A DNA stretch of 43,305 bases from an uncultured Clostridium sp. (GTDB taxonomy: Bacteria > Bacillota > Clostridia > TANB77 > CAG-508), in the NCBI GenBank assembly GCA_947365805.1, contig CANAZY010000011.1:1-43305 (forward strand), given 5' to 3'. The notes under the pieces were generated by a model. That model made no database searches. It had not been told where the DNA came from and was given only the letters and a program-made list of their open reading frames with translations. A program made the position numbers and the translations under genes. Of this stretch, positions 1 to 8,080 are shown in pieces (position 1 is the stretch's first letter; every line of letters starts with the position of its first letter).

Positions 1-273
1 ACTTCTTTTTTTGTTTCAGCTGGTTTTTCTTCTTTTGCCACTTCTTTTTTAGATTCAACTGATTTCTCTTCTTTTGCTACTTCTTTTTTTGTTTCAGCTG
101 GTTTTTCTTCTTTTGCCACTTCTTTTTTAGATTCAACTGATTTCTCTTCTTTTGCTACCTCTTTTTTAGATTCAACTGGTTTTTCTTCTTTTGCTTCTTC
201 TTTTTTAACTTCAACTGTTTTTTCTTCTTTTGTCACTTCTTTTTTTGTTTCAGTTGGCTTCTTTGCTTTTAGC
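1..273 (-). repeat. Seven tandem 39-nt units coding a 13-residue Lys/Glu repeat
   Basis: Units start at 1, 40, 79, 118, 157, 196 and 235 and hold exact 39-nt spacing. Two sub-types alternate in the left part (K-K-E-V-A-K-E-E-K-P-A-E-T and K-K-E-V-A-K-E-E-K-S-V-E-S); the units nearest the membrane segment have diverged. The array continues past the left edge. Such arrays change copy number easily by slippage while keeping frame. Confidence 0.9.
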
Positions 274-980
274 TCTTGCTTTTTCCCTTTTTTCTTACTA
301 CCTATTATCACAATGCCACCAAAAACAAGAATTACTACAACTACCCCAATTCCTATAATTGCATAAACGCTTCTATCTTCCTCTGCTACAAATTTAACTT
401 CGTTTGCTTCTCCTACTTTTAATGTCCATTCTAATGTTTTGCCATCTTCCGAAACTGTTGTTGCATTATTTTCTCCTACTTTAAATGGTAATACAATTTT
501 ATAACTTACTTTAATTTGTGCTAGCACCGCTTTTGTAAGTGCATCTTCTTCTTCTCCTATCATATCAGATAAATTTAATGCTAAATTTTGTGAATACTTT
601 GTTTTAAATAATGTTTTCTCATATTTAATTCCATCATCTGCATCTGTACTCTCATCAATTTTAAATTCATTTTGAATATTATTTGCATGTTTATATGCTC
701 TAAATCCATAAGTATTTTCATCTTCGTACTCTTCAATTGTATATCCCTCATCGGTTGCTTCTCGTTTTGCCTCATCAAAAGAATCATCTTCTTTTATATC
801 ATCAACCGACACTTGCATACTACTTAAAAAAGCTTTATCATATCCCATAATATACGATATATCTCCACTTCCATCTCTTTCTAATTTAATTTCATAATTT
901 ACATTTGCACACCCTGTTAATACAAATAGTGATAAACTTAAAAAAGCTATTAATAATACTGTTTTTAATGTTTTTTTCAT
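1..980 (-). CDS. Lipoprotein with C-terminal membrane segment and Lys/Glu repeat tail (partial)
   Basis: The frame opens with ATG at 980 behind an AAAGGAG site and runs off the left edge without a stop, so the C-terminus is missing. The N-terminus is a lipoprotein signal: Lys-rich start, hydrophobic run and lipobox L-T-G-C (Cys about residue 24). The exported part of roughly 190 residues recalls LppM/DUF3153-type lipoproteins (Y-E-I-K-L-E-R-D-G-S-G-D), a weak match by eye. A strong transmembrane segment follows (around residues 205-230) with a G-S-K-K-K-G-K-K stop-transfer. The rest is a 13-residue Lys/Glu repeat, probably cytoplasmic. A protein held by a lipid outside and a helix through the membrane is unusual. 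Function unknown. No in-frame CGG occurs. Confidence 0.85.
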   Translation of the reverse strand, partial: MKKTLKTVLLIAFLSLSLFVLTGCANVNYEIKLERDGSGDISYIMGYDKAFLSSMQVSVDDIKEDDSFDEAKREATDEGYTIEEYEDENTYGFRAYKHANNIQNEFKIDESTDADDGIKYEKTLFKTKYSQNLALNLSDMIGEEEDALTKAVLAQIKVSYKIVLPFKVGENNATTVSEDGKTLEWTLKVGEANEVKFVAEEDRSVYAIIGIGVVVVILVFGGIVIIGSKKKGKKQELKAKKPTETKKEVTKEEKTVEVKKEEAKEEKPVESKKEVAKEEKSVESKKEVAKEEKPAETKKEVAKEEKSVESKKEVAKEEKPAETKKE

Positions 981-1065
981 TTTCCTTTCTCCTTTCCATT
1001 TCTATTTTTACACTATATCACGAATTTCTATTTTTTTCTATCTTTTTCGATAATTTTTTTATAAA

Positions 1066-1094
1066 AAAAATGACCTTTTTTATGGGTCATTTTT
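1066..1094 (-). terminator. Intrinsic terminator of the pilin-like gene
   Basis: AAAAATGACC (1066-1075) pairs with GGTCATTTTT (1085-1094). Read on the minus strand, the second arm runs into a run of eight T. It lies between the stop of the pilin-like gene and the start of the lipoprotein gene, so the lipoprotein needs its own promoter. Confidence 0.75.
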
Positions 1095-1286
1095 ACATAA
1101 CGTCCTATTGGCAGACTCCTTTTTTCTTCATATCCTTATATAATTTTTCGTTTTTGGTATCAATATTAGTTTTCTCTTTGTTTCCATTTTTACCTCTTAA
1201 TCAGTATATTTCTTTGGTACTTATCTAATTTCTCATTAATTCTATAGTTCCATCTCACTATAAGTTATCGCTACTAGCGTTGAGTG

Positions 1287-2680
1287 CTACTTTATATAAA
1301 GTGCAGGGCGAAATCCGTTGTCCGCGTGCTAGTGTAAGTCGCAGGATTGTAACCACGAGAACACGCAGGGTAGTCAGAAGAGCTGTCGCGGAAGCTCCCC
1401 CCACGCATCATGTATGATTCAAGTGTATTGTTTGGAAAAGCTGCCTCCTGTATCCACTCCCATAAATTTCCTGCTACGTCATATAAGTTTTTCTTTTTTA
1501 CATCTTCTGTTATTGCTGTTGTTGTTATTCCATAATTATAGTTTCCATTACCTCTTGTAAATGCCGATGTCATTGTTCCATTACTTGAATTTACCGTAGC
1601 ATATCTTCCTTTTCCTTCTGTATATGTTATATTTGCATTAGCATAATTTCCCCATGTACTTGAAGTTACAACTGTATTATCATTACCTGCAACAAATTTC
1701 ATCATTGCATCCCACATTGTTCCTGTAGCAAGTCCACTTTGAACATAATCTGTTTGATACATACTATTGCTTAATTTTAATGCTGTTTCATAATCCGTAT
1801 GATAATATGGTATTTCTCCTGCTTTTGTTGTTATCTTTCCTGTTACTGTATGATTTAATCCATCTCGTATGGAAAAACTTTCATTTGCCCAACTCGTTGC
1901 TGTATTTTGACCTGCAAAATTGATGCCTGTTGATAGCGTTATTTCACTTGTTCCTGCTTCATATCTTCCTATATAAAAACCGCCATATTTTTGAATTTGT
2001 GGCAATTCTGCTGTATTTGTTTGTCTTTCCCAAGTTGCATTTGCTTTTCCCCAGTCTTTTTTTACATATTCACTAGCCGACACTGGTATCCACACGAATT
2101 GGTTTCCTTTTAATTCTGAGTTTTCAGTGTTTATTGTTCCATCCTCATTATATGCTACTCCTGATGGTATACCTTCTTTTATTTCCTCTGTCGGTGTATA
2201 ATTAACATATTTATTTTTATCTGCTAGATTGTCTGATATTACTACACCACTATTTATTGTTCCTCCTACGTAGTAAAATCCATTAGGTACTGGCACTGTT
2301 TCTCCATTTCCTGTTGCTATCGCTGTTACACTTGCTACTTTTACTGCCTTTTTTACTACACTTCCATCTTCTGTTGACACATAAGCTAATGTTGTAGAAT
2401 ACCATTCTGATGGAATTTTAACTTCTGTTCCTGCTTCTGTATTTGGCGTGTTATCTGGTAAACCTTTGTTATAGTCTACCAATTGTTTTTCTAATTCATT
2501 TAAACTTTCTTGTTCTGCAATTTGTGCATTTTCATATTCTTCTTTCGCTTGTCCTACTCTTTTTATTATTCCATGTTCTCCTAATAATAAATTTATGCTT
2601 ACTCCTGCTAAAATAATTAGCACTACTATCGTGATTATTAGTGCAATTAATGTGATTCCTGAATTGTTTTTTCTTTTCAT
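1287..2680 (-). CDS. Pilin-like protein with FGE/sulfatase-modifying (C-lectin-like) C-terminal domain, two CGG recoding sites
   Basis: Start ATG at 2680 with GGAGGAA upstream. The N-terminus is a type IV pilin/pseudopilin signal: basic leader, then G-I-T-L-I-A-L-I-I-T-I-V-V hydrophobic helix and a coiled, Glu-rich stalk. Residues from about 215 on form a formylglycine-generating-enzyme-like domain: F-V-W-I-P-V, G-G-F-Y-I-G-R-Y-E, the segment with N-L-Y-D-V-A-G-N-L-W-E-W, then R-G-G-S-F. Read conventionally, the frame ends at 1292 in an aberrant D-F-A-L-H-F-I. Skipping the C of the in-frame CGG at 1324, and of the next in-frame CGG at 1317, gives T-G-Q-G-F-R-P-A-L-Y-I-K and a TAG at 1287-1289, the canonical end of this family. 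About 463 residues. The catalytic cysteines of true FGE are not evident, so I infer a surface binding domain, not an enzyme. Confidence 0.85.
1314..1317 (-). other. CGG +1 recoding site (CGGA), second in the pilin-like FGE gene
   Basis: In the frame left by the first shift the codons are GGA CAA CGG ATT. Skipping the C at 1317 gives GGA TTT CGC CCT GCA CTT, the family's conserved G-F-R-P-A-L. The glycine made from CGGA falls on the conserved Gly of G-F-R. Confidence 0.8.
1321..1324 (-). other. CGG +1 recoding site (CGGA), first of two in the pilin-like FGE gene
   Basis: Codons read AGC ACG CGG ACA. Skipping the C at 1324 reads GGA CAA and then meets a second in-frame CGG at 1317. The shift is needed to reach the conserved G-F-R-P-A-L-Y-I-K end. 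Confidence 0.8.
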
Positions 2681-2795
2681 AAGGCTTCCTCCATTTATGT
2701 TATGTTCATTAATGATTAATTCTAAATACATTTTATCTAACTCACATACTATTGTCAATATTTTTTAAAACTTTACGAATTGTAAATAATATAAA

Positions 2796-2829
2796 AAACC
2801 GCTTTAGACTTTTTAATCTAAAACGGTTT
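2796..2829 (-). terminator. Intrinsic terminator after the ferredoxin gene
   Basis: The arms 2796-2808 and 2817-2829 pair over 13 positions with one G-U. On the minus strand the stem ends in CGGTTTTTTTAT. It closes the operon that descends from walR. Confidence 0.85.
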
Positions 2830-2889
2830 CTATTTTTCTTTCTTCAACATAAGCATATCCTTTTTGCTAAAACTGGAACTATGTCTATT

Positions 2890-3075
2890 TTATTCAGCAT
2901 CGTCTTCTGCTTCAACTGGTGCATCTACTGGACAAACTCCTGCACATGTTCCACATCCAATACATGCATCTTGGTCAATTTCAAATCTTTCTTCTCCTTG
3001 TTTAATGCATTCTACTGGACAATTTGCAGCACATGCTCCACAACTGATACAACTTTCTGTAATTTTATATGCCAT
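2890..3075 (-). CDS. 2[4Fe-4S] ferredoxin
   Basis: A 61-residue protein with two clostridial cluster motifs: C-I-S-C-G-A-C-A-A-N-C-P and C-I-G-C-G-T-C-A-G-V-C-P, each CxxCxxCxxxCP. It is a small soluble electron carrier for low-potential reactions. The start M-A-Y-K-I-T is chosen because AAAGGAGG stands 8 bases upstream; an in-frame ATG further out adds 14 residues but has no ribosome binding site. The tail is acidic (E-A-E-D-D-A-E), as is usual in this family. It is the last gene of the holB-ricT group, 56 bases after ricT, and is followed by a terminator. Confidence 0.95.
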   Translation of the reverse strand: MAYKITESCISCGACAANCPVECIKQGEERFEIDQDACIGCGTCAGVCPVDAPVEAEDDAE

Positions 3076-3131
3076 CTTACTTACCTCCTTTATAACTATA
3101 TATATTATTGTTTTCAATATTTAAGACTATT

Positions 3132-4055
3132 TTATAAATCTTCTGCTTGGTTCTTCTTGTCTTCTTCTTCTAATTTCTCTAATTTACGTAGTTCCCTTAA
3201 TTCCTCTTTATTAATGCCTTCTATATCATCTTTTTCTTCTACATCTTTGATGATTGTTAAATCTCCAGCTTCTAGTTTTTTATAATAAAAACCTTCTTTG
3301 TCTTTAAATTTAACCCTTACTTTTTCTTTTAAAATTTCAACAGAATCAACAATTCCTTCTCCATCTTCTTTTGTCTTTACAATAGCTCCTACCTTTGGTA
3401 ATTTTTTAAGCTTATCTAAATAAACTTCTTCTTCATATTTTAAACAACACATTAAACGCCCACAATTACCAGATATTTTGGATGGATTCAATGAAATATT
3501 TTGTTCTTTTGCCATCTTAATGGAAACAGTTTCAAAGTTTGGCAAAAATGCTGTACAACATAATTGTCTTCCACAAATTCCATTTCCCCCAATTCGTTTT
3601 ACTTCATCTCTTACTCCAATTTGACGTAACTCAATTCTTGTTTTAAAGATAGCCGCTAAGTCTTTTACTAATTCTCTAAAATCAATTCTTCCATCTGCTG
3701 TAAAGTAAAATAGAATTTTACTATTATCAAATTTATATTCTACATCCGTTAAATTCATTTCTAATTTATGCTTTTTAATTTGTTCTTCACAAATTGCAAA
3801 TGCTTCTTTTTCTTTTTGTTTGTTTTCTTCATGATGTTTATAATCTTTATGTCCTGCCACTCTTAAAATTGGTTTTAATTCGTTTTCAATTTTCTCCTCT
3901 GGAATGGTTTTGTTTTCAATGATAACTTCTGCAAATTCTTGTCCCATTTGAGTTTCAACAATGACATGTTGCCCCTTTTTTAATTTGTAATGTTTTGGGT
4001 CAAAAAAATATATTTTTCCAGGTCTTTTAAATCTAACTCCAATTATTTCTTTCAA
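3132..4055 (-). CDS. ricT: PSP1-domain protein, RicT/YaaT type
   Basis: About 307 residues with the PSP1 C-terminal domain. The Cys-rich core G-I-C-G-R-Q-L-C-C and G-N-C-G-R-L-M-C-C-L-K-Y-E is the signature of YaaT/RicT. In Bacillus subtilis this protein joins RicA and RicF in a complex that carries Fe-S clusters and supports RNase Y mRNA processing, sporulation and competence. The holB-ricT gene order is the usual one in Firmicutes. I chose a TTG start at 4055 because GGGAGGAA, lying within the last codons of holB, is correctly spaced for it; the ATG at 4070 has no ribosome binding site. The end (E-L-R-K-L-E-K-L-E-E-E-D-K-K) is a charged coiled tail. Confidence 0.9.
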   Translation of the reverse strand: MKEIIGVRFKRPGKIYFFDPKHYKLKKGQHVIVETQMGQEFAEVIIENKTIPEEKIENELKPILRVAGHKDYKHHEENKQKEKEAFAICEEQIKKHKLEMNLTDVEYKFDNSKILFYFTADGRIDFRELVKDLAAIFKTRIELRQIGVRDEVKRIGGNGICGRQLCCTAFLPNFETVSIKMAKEQNISLNPSKISGNCGRLMCCLKYEEEVYLDKLKKLPKVGAIVKTKEDGEGIVDSVEILKEKVRVKFKDKEGFYYKKLEAGDLTIIKDVEEKDDIEGINKEELRELRKLEKLEEEDKKNQAEDL

Positions 4056-4057
4056 GC

Positions 4058-4948
4058 TTATTCCTCCCATATTTTATATAAAATCTTATCAATGCTCATA
4101 TCGTAATTGCTATTCGATTTTAAATTTTTCTTTACTTCTTCTACGGTTTCAATATAGGTAATATATTTTGTGTTTGTAATTGCCTTTTGTAAAAAGATAA
4201 GATTAATATAATCTAATAGGTCATATATTATATCTTTATTTTTATACAAGCAATCTAGTCTATCTTTTACCTCTAACAAACTATATTGTTCTACATTTCC
4301 AAAAATCTTTTGTATTTCATCATATACTTCTTTTTTCTCTTCTATTTGAAGTGCTCTTTCAATACTTCCATCAAAACTTTTCAAACGTTCTAGGGTTAAT
4401 TCTTCTACCATATGATGTTCTTTCAAATATTCTTTTAAAGGTTCTTGCTCTATCTTGTGAAATAACACTTTCATGCAACGAGAACGAATCGTATTTAATA
4501 ATAAGCTCTCATTTGATGCAATTAAAATAATGGTAATAAATGCTGGTGGTTCTTCTAGTGTCTTTAATAAACAGTTTCCAGCTTCTTTTGTCATGGCATC
4601 TGCGTCTTTTATCACATATACTTTTCTAGATGAAATAATTGGCTTTTCTAATAGTTTTTCTTGCATCTGTCTTATTTTTTCAATTTTAATTGTCCCATCT
4701 TCTGGTTCAATCATAATAAAATCTGGTTGATTTTTCTCTTCGAATTGTAAACAAGATTTACATATTCCACAAGGCTTTTGTTTTTCTTCTATGCATAATA
4801 TCATTTTTGCAAATTCTTTTGCAAAAAGTGTTTTTCCAATTCCACTTGGCCCTAAAAATAAATAGCTATGCGTAATCTTGCTTTGCTCTATCATATTGGT
4901 TAATAGACTCTTTATTATTTCATTTCCAATTAATTTTTCAAAAGCCAT
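4058..4948 (-). CDS. holB: DNA polymerase III subunit delta prime
   Basis: A 296-residue AAA+ clamp-loader subunit. Walker A G-P-S-G-I-G-K-T sits at about residues 33-40. A four-cysteine zinc module follows (C-I-E-E..., C-G-I-C-K-S-C). Then come L-L-K-T-L-E-E-P-P and the sensor/arginine region R-S-R-C-M-K. With delta and tau/gamma it opens the sliding clamp on DNA. A bacterial delta prime usually has a degenerate P-loop; here the loop looks complete, so a DnaX-like activity cannot be ruled out, but the length and the ricT neighbour favour holB. The start has AGAGGT upstream. Its stop overlaps the ricT ribosome binding site, implying translational coupling. Confidence 0.92.
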   Translation of the reverse strand: MAFEKLIGNEIIKSLLTNMIEQSKITHSYLFLGPSGIGKTLFAKEFAKMILCIEEKQKPCGICKSCLQFEEKNQPDFIMIEPEDGTIKIEKIRQMQEKLLEKPIISSRKVYVIKDADAMTKEAGNCLLKTLEEPPAFITIILIASNESLLLNTIRSRCMKVLFHKIEQEPLKEYLKEHHMVEELTLERLKSFDGSIERALQIEEKKEVYDEIQKIFGNVEQYSLLEVKDRLDCLYKNKDIIYDLLDYINLIFLQKAITNTKYITYIETVEEVKKNLKSNSNYDMSIDKILYKIWEE

Positions 4949-5017
4949 ACAATACCTCTTTCTATAGCATTATATCTTATTTTTCTTGATTTTTCAATGG
5001 TTTTTCTTTAATTTTAA

Positions 5018-5093
5018 GATGATTTTAGGGACAGGAGTACAAATCATCCTTTCTTCATAAAAGGTGATTTGTACCCCTGTCCCTAAAATCATT
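5018..5093 (-). repeat. REPIN-like element: two inverted REP hairpins
   Basis: GATGATTTTAGGGACAGGAG begins at 5018, and its approximate reverse complement ends at 5093 (CCCCTGTCCCTAAAATCATT). Each half is itself a small hairpin (GATGATTT/AAATCATC). The core AGGGACAGGAG/AGGGACAGGGG matches the AGGGACGGGG core that bounds the RAYT transposase element at 17079-17969. It is therefore probably a non-autonomous copy moved by that or a related transposase. It touches the lepB stop codon and can also fold as a long RNA hairpin after lepB. Confidence 0.8.
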
Positions 5094-5743
5094 TATTCTA
5101 CTTTTCCGAATAAGTCAAATGGCCAAAAGCGTATCCATACTTTGCTTTCTATTTTTTCTAGTGGAATACAGCCAAATCGTCTAGAATCGGTACTTTGTGA
5201 ACGATTGTCTCCCATTACAAATAAACAATTTTCGGGAACCGTAATATCAGTATATACTCCTTCTAATGAAGTAGTTATCACATTTTCTTGTAGATAGCTT
5301 TCTTCTAACTGGGTTCCATTGATATATACTTTTCCATTTTCTATTGTTACATGTTCTCCTGGAAGGCCAATGACACGTTTAATATAACTTGTTTTTCCAA
5401 TTTCTAATACATAATAGCGAAATTTTGAAAAGACATTGCTTATATTATAATTATAGGTTGCTACTGGATTTTCTAGATTAGCATCAATTGCAGACACGTA
5501 AGACTTACTTGGTGCTTCAAATGTTACAATATCTCCTCTTTCTGGCATTGTCTTTGTCGTTCTAATGATTCGATTTAAAATTAATCTTTGTCCTTGCTTT
5601 AAGGTTGGATACATAGAAGGTTGTTGAACAATTGTTGGCGTTCCTATAAAGTAACGTACTAATAATGCCAAGATAATGGCTATTATAATGCAATATCCCC
5701 ATTCTAAAATCTCTTTTAGCTTCCACTTTCCTTCTTCCTTCAT
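5093..5743 (-). CDS. lepB: Type I signal peptidase
   Basis: 216 residues. An N-terminal membrane anchor (about residues 14-34) is followed by the catalytic serine in Q-P-S-M-Y-P-T-L (Ser43) and the general-base lysine in Y-I-K-R-V-I-G-L-P-G-E (Lys122). The C-terminal box is F-V-M-G-D-N-R-S-Q-S-T-D-S-R. This is the one-anchor Gram-positive SipS form, cleaving signal peptides of exported proteins on the outer face of the membrane. AGGAGG precedes the start by 7 bases. It lies 57 bases after walK in the same direction. The stop codon abuts a REPIN-like repeat. Confidence 0.95.
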   Translation of the reverse strand: MKEEGKWKLKEILEWGYCIIIAIILALLVRYFIGTPTIVQQPSMYPTLKQGQRLILNRIIRTTKTMPERGDIVTFEAPSKSYVSAIDANLENPVATYNYNISNVFSKFRYYVLEIGKTSYIKRVIGLPGEHVTIENGKVYINGTQLEESYLQENVITTSLEGVYTDITVPENCLFVMGDNRSQSTDSRRFGCIPLEKIESKVWIRFWPFDLFGKVE

Positions 5744-5800
5744 CTTCTTTCCTCCTACATTTTTTGATTACTAATTGTATGGTATCCATTTTGTCCATTA

Positions 5801-7231
5801 TTATTTTGTTGGAATACGAATAACTACTTCTGTTCCTTGTCCATATTCGCTCTTCATATCAATACTTCCATTATTTCTATCTAGTATTTCTTTGGCAATG
5901 GAAAGTCCAAGTCCTGTTCCTCCCATTTCCCTTGTACGTGCTTTATCAACACGATAAAATCTTTCAAAAATTCTAGAAAGATCTGCTTCTGGAATTCCCA
6001 TTCCATTATCGATTACTTTAATATAAGCATCATTATAGACAAATCCCACATATATTTTAATATGTCCACCCTCTTTTGTATATTTGATACTATTGGTTAA
6101 TATATTTAAAACAACTCTTTCAATTCCATCTTTATCTGCATATACTGGTGGCACATTTGCTGTTACAAAACATTCTACTTGATGTTTTTTTTGCTTAATT
6201 TGGGGTTGTACTTTTTCTTGACATTTCTTAACCAAATCCCCTAAATCAAATTCTTCTTTTTCTTGTTTTACTTGATTATTATCAAATCTTGATAATGCTA
6301 AAAGGTCAGTTACTAATTTTGCCATTCTTCTTGCTTCTGATGCAACTACATTTAAGAATTTATCCTGTGTTTGTTTATCGTATTCCCCCTCTAATAGAGT
6401 ATCTGCATATCCCATAATGGAGGTAATTGGTGTCTTTAATTCATGTGATACATCTGCCACAAATTCTTTTCTCATATTATCTAGTTTAACATGTTCTGTA
6501 ATATCTTGAATTACTACCATGACGCCATTGGGTCTTTCATTTTCATCTTTTAAAGGTGCAAAAAACAGATTGATGTGCTTATCTCCTAAAGTAACTCTTT
6601 CTTCTGAGGAAGTCCAGTTATCTAAGTATATAATTTTTTCCATATTAATTTCTACATTTAGTTTTTCAAATATTTTCTCAAAACTGTCCTCTTCTGGCAT
6701 AATTCTTAAAAGTCTTGTCGCTGATGGATTTACTAATATAATTTTCCCTTCCATATTAAATGCAATAATTCCATCTGTCATATGTAATAAAATGGTTTCA
6801 ATTTGATTTTTTTGTCTAGAAACCTCATTTAAGTTTTCTTTTAATTCGGTGGTCATTAGTCCAATTGCTCCTGCAATTTCATCAACTTCTTTTGCTGCTT
6901 TTTTATCTTGTTTCTTTGTATCTTCTCCTATCGCTACTTTTTTTGCACTATCAATTAATCGGTTAATTGGCATCGTTATTTTAGTTACAACATAAATTGT
7001 AATACTAATAGCAATGATAATAAATGCAACTATAGCATATATTAATAACATTGTTCCATTATTTTTAATTGTTAGCAATTCACTTTGTACTATTTGCATA
7101 TCATTGGTTGATGCGGCATTTAAATAGGTCGTTTGTATAGACATTAAAAAATATCCACCCATTCCTGCTATTAAAACAATTCCTATTATACTCAATATTA
7201 ATATGATTTTAAATTGTACATTTTTTACCAT
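5801..7231 (-). CDS. walK: Sensor histidine kinase, WalK/PhoR type
   Basis: 476 residues. Membrane segments at about 8-30 and 60-82 enclose a short external loop of only about 30 residues. A HAMP domain (about 83-135), a PAS domain (about 140-245) and a HisKA domain with V-S-H-E-L-K-T-P-I-T (phospho-His about 263) follow. The ATPase shows N-I-L-T-N-S-I-K-Y-T, D-N-G-M-G-I-P and G-G-T-G-L-G-L-S-I. Partner of the adjacent response regulator. Bacillus WalK carries a large external sensor domain; its absence here resembles the short-loop forms of streptococci and many Clostridia, so sensing may be through the membrane or PAS. PhoR is an alternative name. The start has GGGGGA upstream. Confidence 0.88.
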   Translation of the reverse strand: MVKNVQFKIILILSIIGIVLIAGMGGYFLMSIQTTYLNAASTNDMQIVQSELLTIKNNGTMLLIYAIVAFIIIAISITIYVVTKITMPINRLIDSAKKVAIGEDTKKQDKKAAKEVDEIAGAIGLMTTELKENLNEVSRQKNQIETILLHMTDGIIAFNMEGKIILVNPSATRLLRIMPEEDSFEKIFEKLNVEINMEKIIYLDNWTSSEERVTLGDKHINLFFAPLKDENERPNGVMVVIQDITEHVKLDNMRKEFVADVSHELKTPITSIMGYADTLLEGEYDKQTQDKFLNVVASEARRMAKLVTDLLALSRFDNNQVKQEKEEFDLGDLVKKCQEKVQPQIKQKKHQVECFVTANVPPVYADKDGIERVVLNILTNSIKYTKEGGHIKIYVGFVYNDAYIKVIDNGMGIPEADLSRIFERFYRVDKARTREMGGTGLGLSIAKEILDRNNGSIDMKSEYGQGTEVVIRIPTK

Positions 7232-7253
7232 TCTTATCCCCCATTTTGCATTT

Positions 7254-7297
7254 TAAAAGTCGGAAATCAGAACATTCTATCTGATTTCCGACTTTTA
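7254..7297 (-). other. Long perfect hairpin between walR and walK
   Basis: TAAAAGTCGGAAATCAGA (7254-7271) pairs perfectly over 18 bp with 7280-7297, with an 8-base loop. On the minus strand the distal side is only TTTTA followed by AAAATG, a poor U-run. It may be a partial terminator or an mRNA-stability element that sets the ratio of regulator to kinase. Confidence 0.7.
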
Positions 7298-7315
7298 AAG
7301 TTTTATTTCGTTCGT

Positions 7316-8044
7316 TTATTTAGATGCAATGTAGTATCCTACTCCTCTTTTAGTAATTAAGATTTTAGGAGCAGATGTATCTTTTTCAATCTTTTCTCGA
7401 ATTCTTCTTACTGTTACATCTACTGTTCTAATATCTCCGTAATATTCATATCCCCATACTTTTTCAAGCAATACTTCTCTTGTAATAACTTGTCCTGGTT
7501 GGTTTGCTAGGTATTTTAACACTTCAAATTCTCTTAGCGTTAAATCTACTACTTCTCCTTTTACTTGTACTTCAAATTTATCTAAATCTAATGTTAAGTC
7601 TCCAACGATAATTTTATTTGTATTTTCTTGTTTTGCTTCTACTACTCCTGAAGAGACCTCTGCTTTTCTTAAATTTGCTTTTATTCTTGCCATTAGTTCT
7701 CTTACACTAAATGGTTTTGTAACATAATCATCTGCACCTAGTTCTAACCCTAAAATTTTATCAATTTCTTCATCTTTTGCTGTTAACATTAAAATTGGTA
7801 CATTTAGAGTATGACGAATACGTTTACAAACAGCAAGCCCATCCATTTTTGGTAGCATAATATCTAATAAAATTAAATCTGGTCTTTTTTCTAATGCAAT
7901 ATCAACAGCAGTTATACCATCGTTTGCTTGTAATGTATGATACCCTTCTTTTTCTAAGTTGTAAACTAAAATATCTACAATATGTTGCTCATCATCTACA
8001 ATTAAAATCGTTTTTTTATCTTTATCCATTATTTCGTTTTCCAT
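7316..8044 (-). CDS. walR: Response regulator, WalR/YycF type (OmpR family)
   Basis: 242 residues. The receiver domain has the acidic pair D-D-E near residue 17, phospho-acceptor Asp61 in L-L-D-I-M-L-P and Lys110 in Y-V-T-K-P-F. The winged-helix output domain includes L-T-L-R-E-F-E-V-L-K-Y-L and G-D-I-R-T-V-D-V-T-V-R-R-I-R-E-K-I-E, very close to WalR. WalRK controls cell-wall hydrolases and wall metabolism and is usually essential in Firmicutes. The start ATG at 8044 follows GAGGTG; a TTG further upstream overlaps that site and is rejected. It is transcribed from a sigma-A-like promoter whose -10 lies inside a palindrome. Confidence 0.92.
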   Translation of the reverse strand: MENEIMDKDKKTILIVDDEQHIVDILVYNLEKEGYHTLQANDGITAVDIALEKRPDLILLDIMLPKMDGLAVCKRIRHTLNVPILMLTAKDEEIDKILGLELGADDYVTKPFSVRELMARIKANLRKAEVSSGVVEAKQENTNKIIVGDLTLDLDKFEVQVKGEVVDLTLREFEVLKYLANQPGQVITREVLLEKVWGYEYYGDIRTVDVTVRRIREKIEKDTSAPKILITKRGVGYYIASK

Positions 8045-8080
8045 AAGGTTACACCTCAACTTTTCCTAAAACTAAAATAT

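Larger units (their letters stand above)
1290..1415 (-). other. GC-rich variable-region-like tail of the FGE domain
   Basis: The last 40 or so codons are far richer in G+C than the rest of the gene, and many codons have the form NNC (CGC, GAC, AGC, TAC). That is what A-to-N mutagenesis of AAC codons in a diversity-generating retroelement template would leave. The position after R-G-G-S and before G-F-R-P-A-L is where variable residues lie in FGE-type retroelement targets. No reverse transcriptase or template repeat is in the window, so this is an inference. Confidence 0.5.

Noticed and set aside
1287..1420. The GC-rich stretch as a tRNA or other RNA gene.
   Set aside because: It has no cloverleaf or other stable RNA fold that I can find, and it codes for the conserved R-G-G-S...G-F-R-P-A-L part of a protein.
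2752..3285. Plus-strand frame over the ferredoxin and ricT genes.
   Set aside because: It is antisense to well-identified genes and has no binding site or recognisable product.
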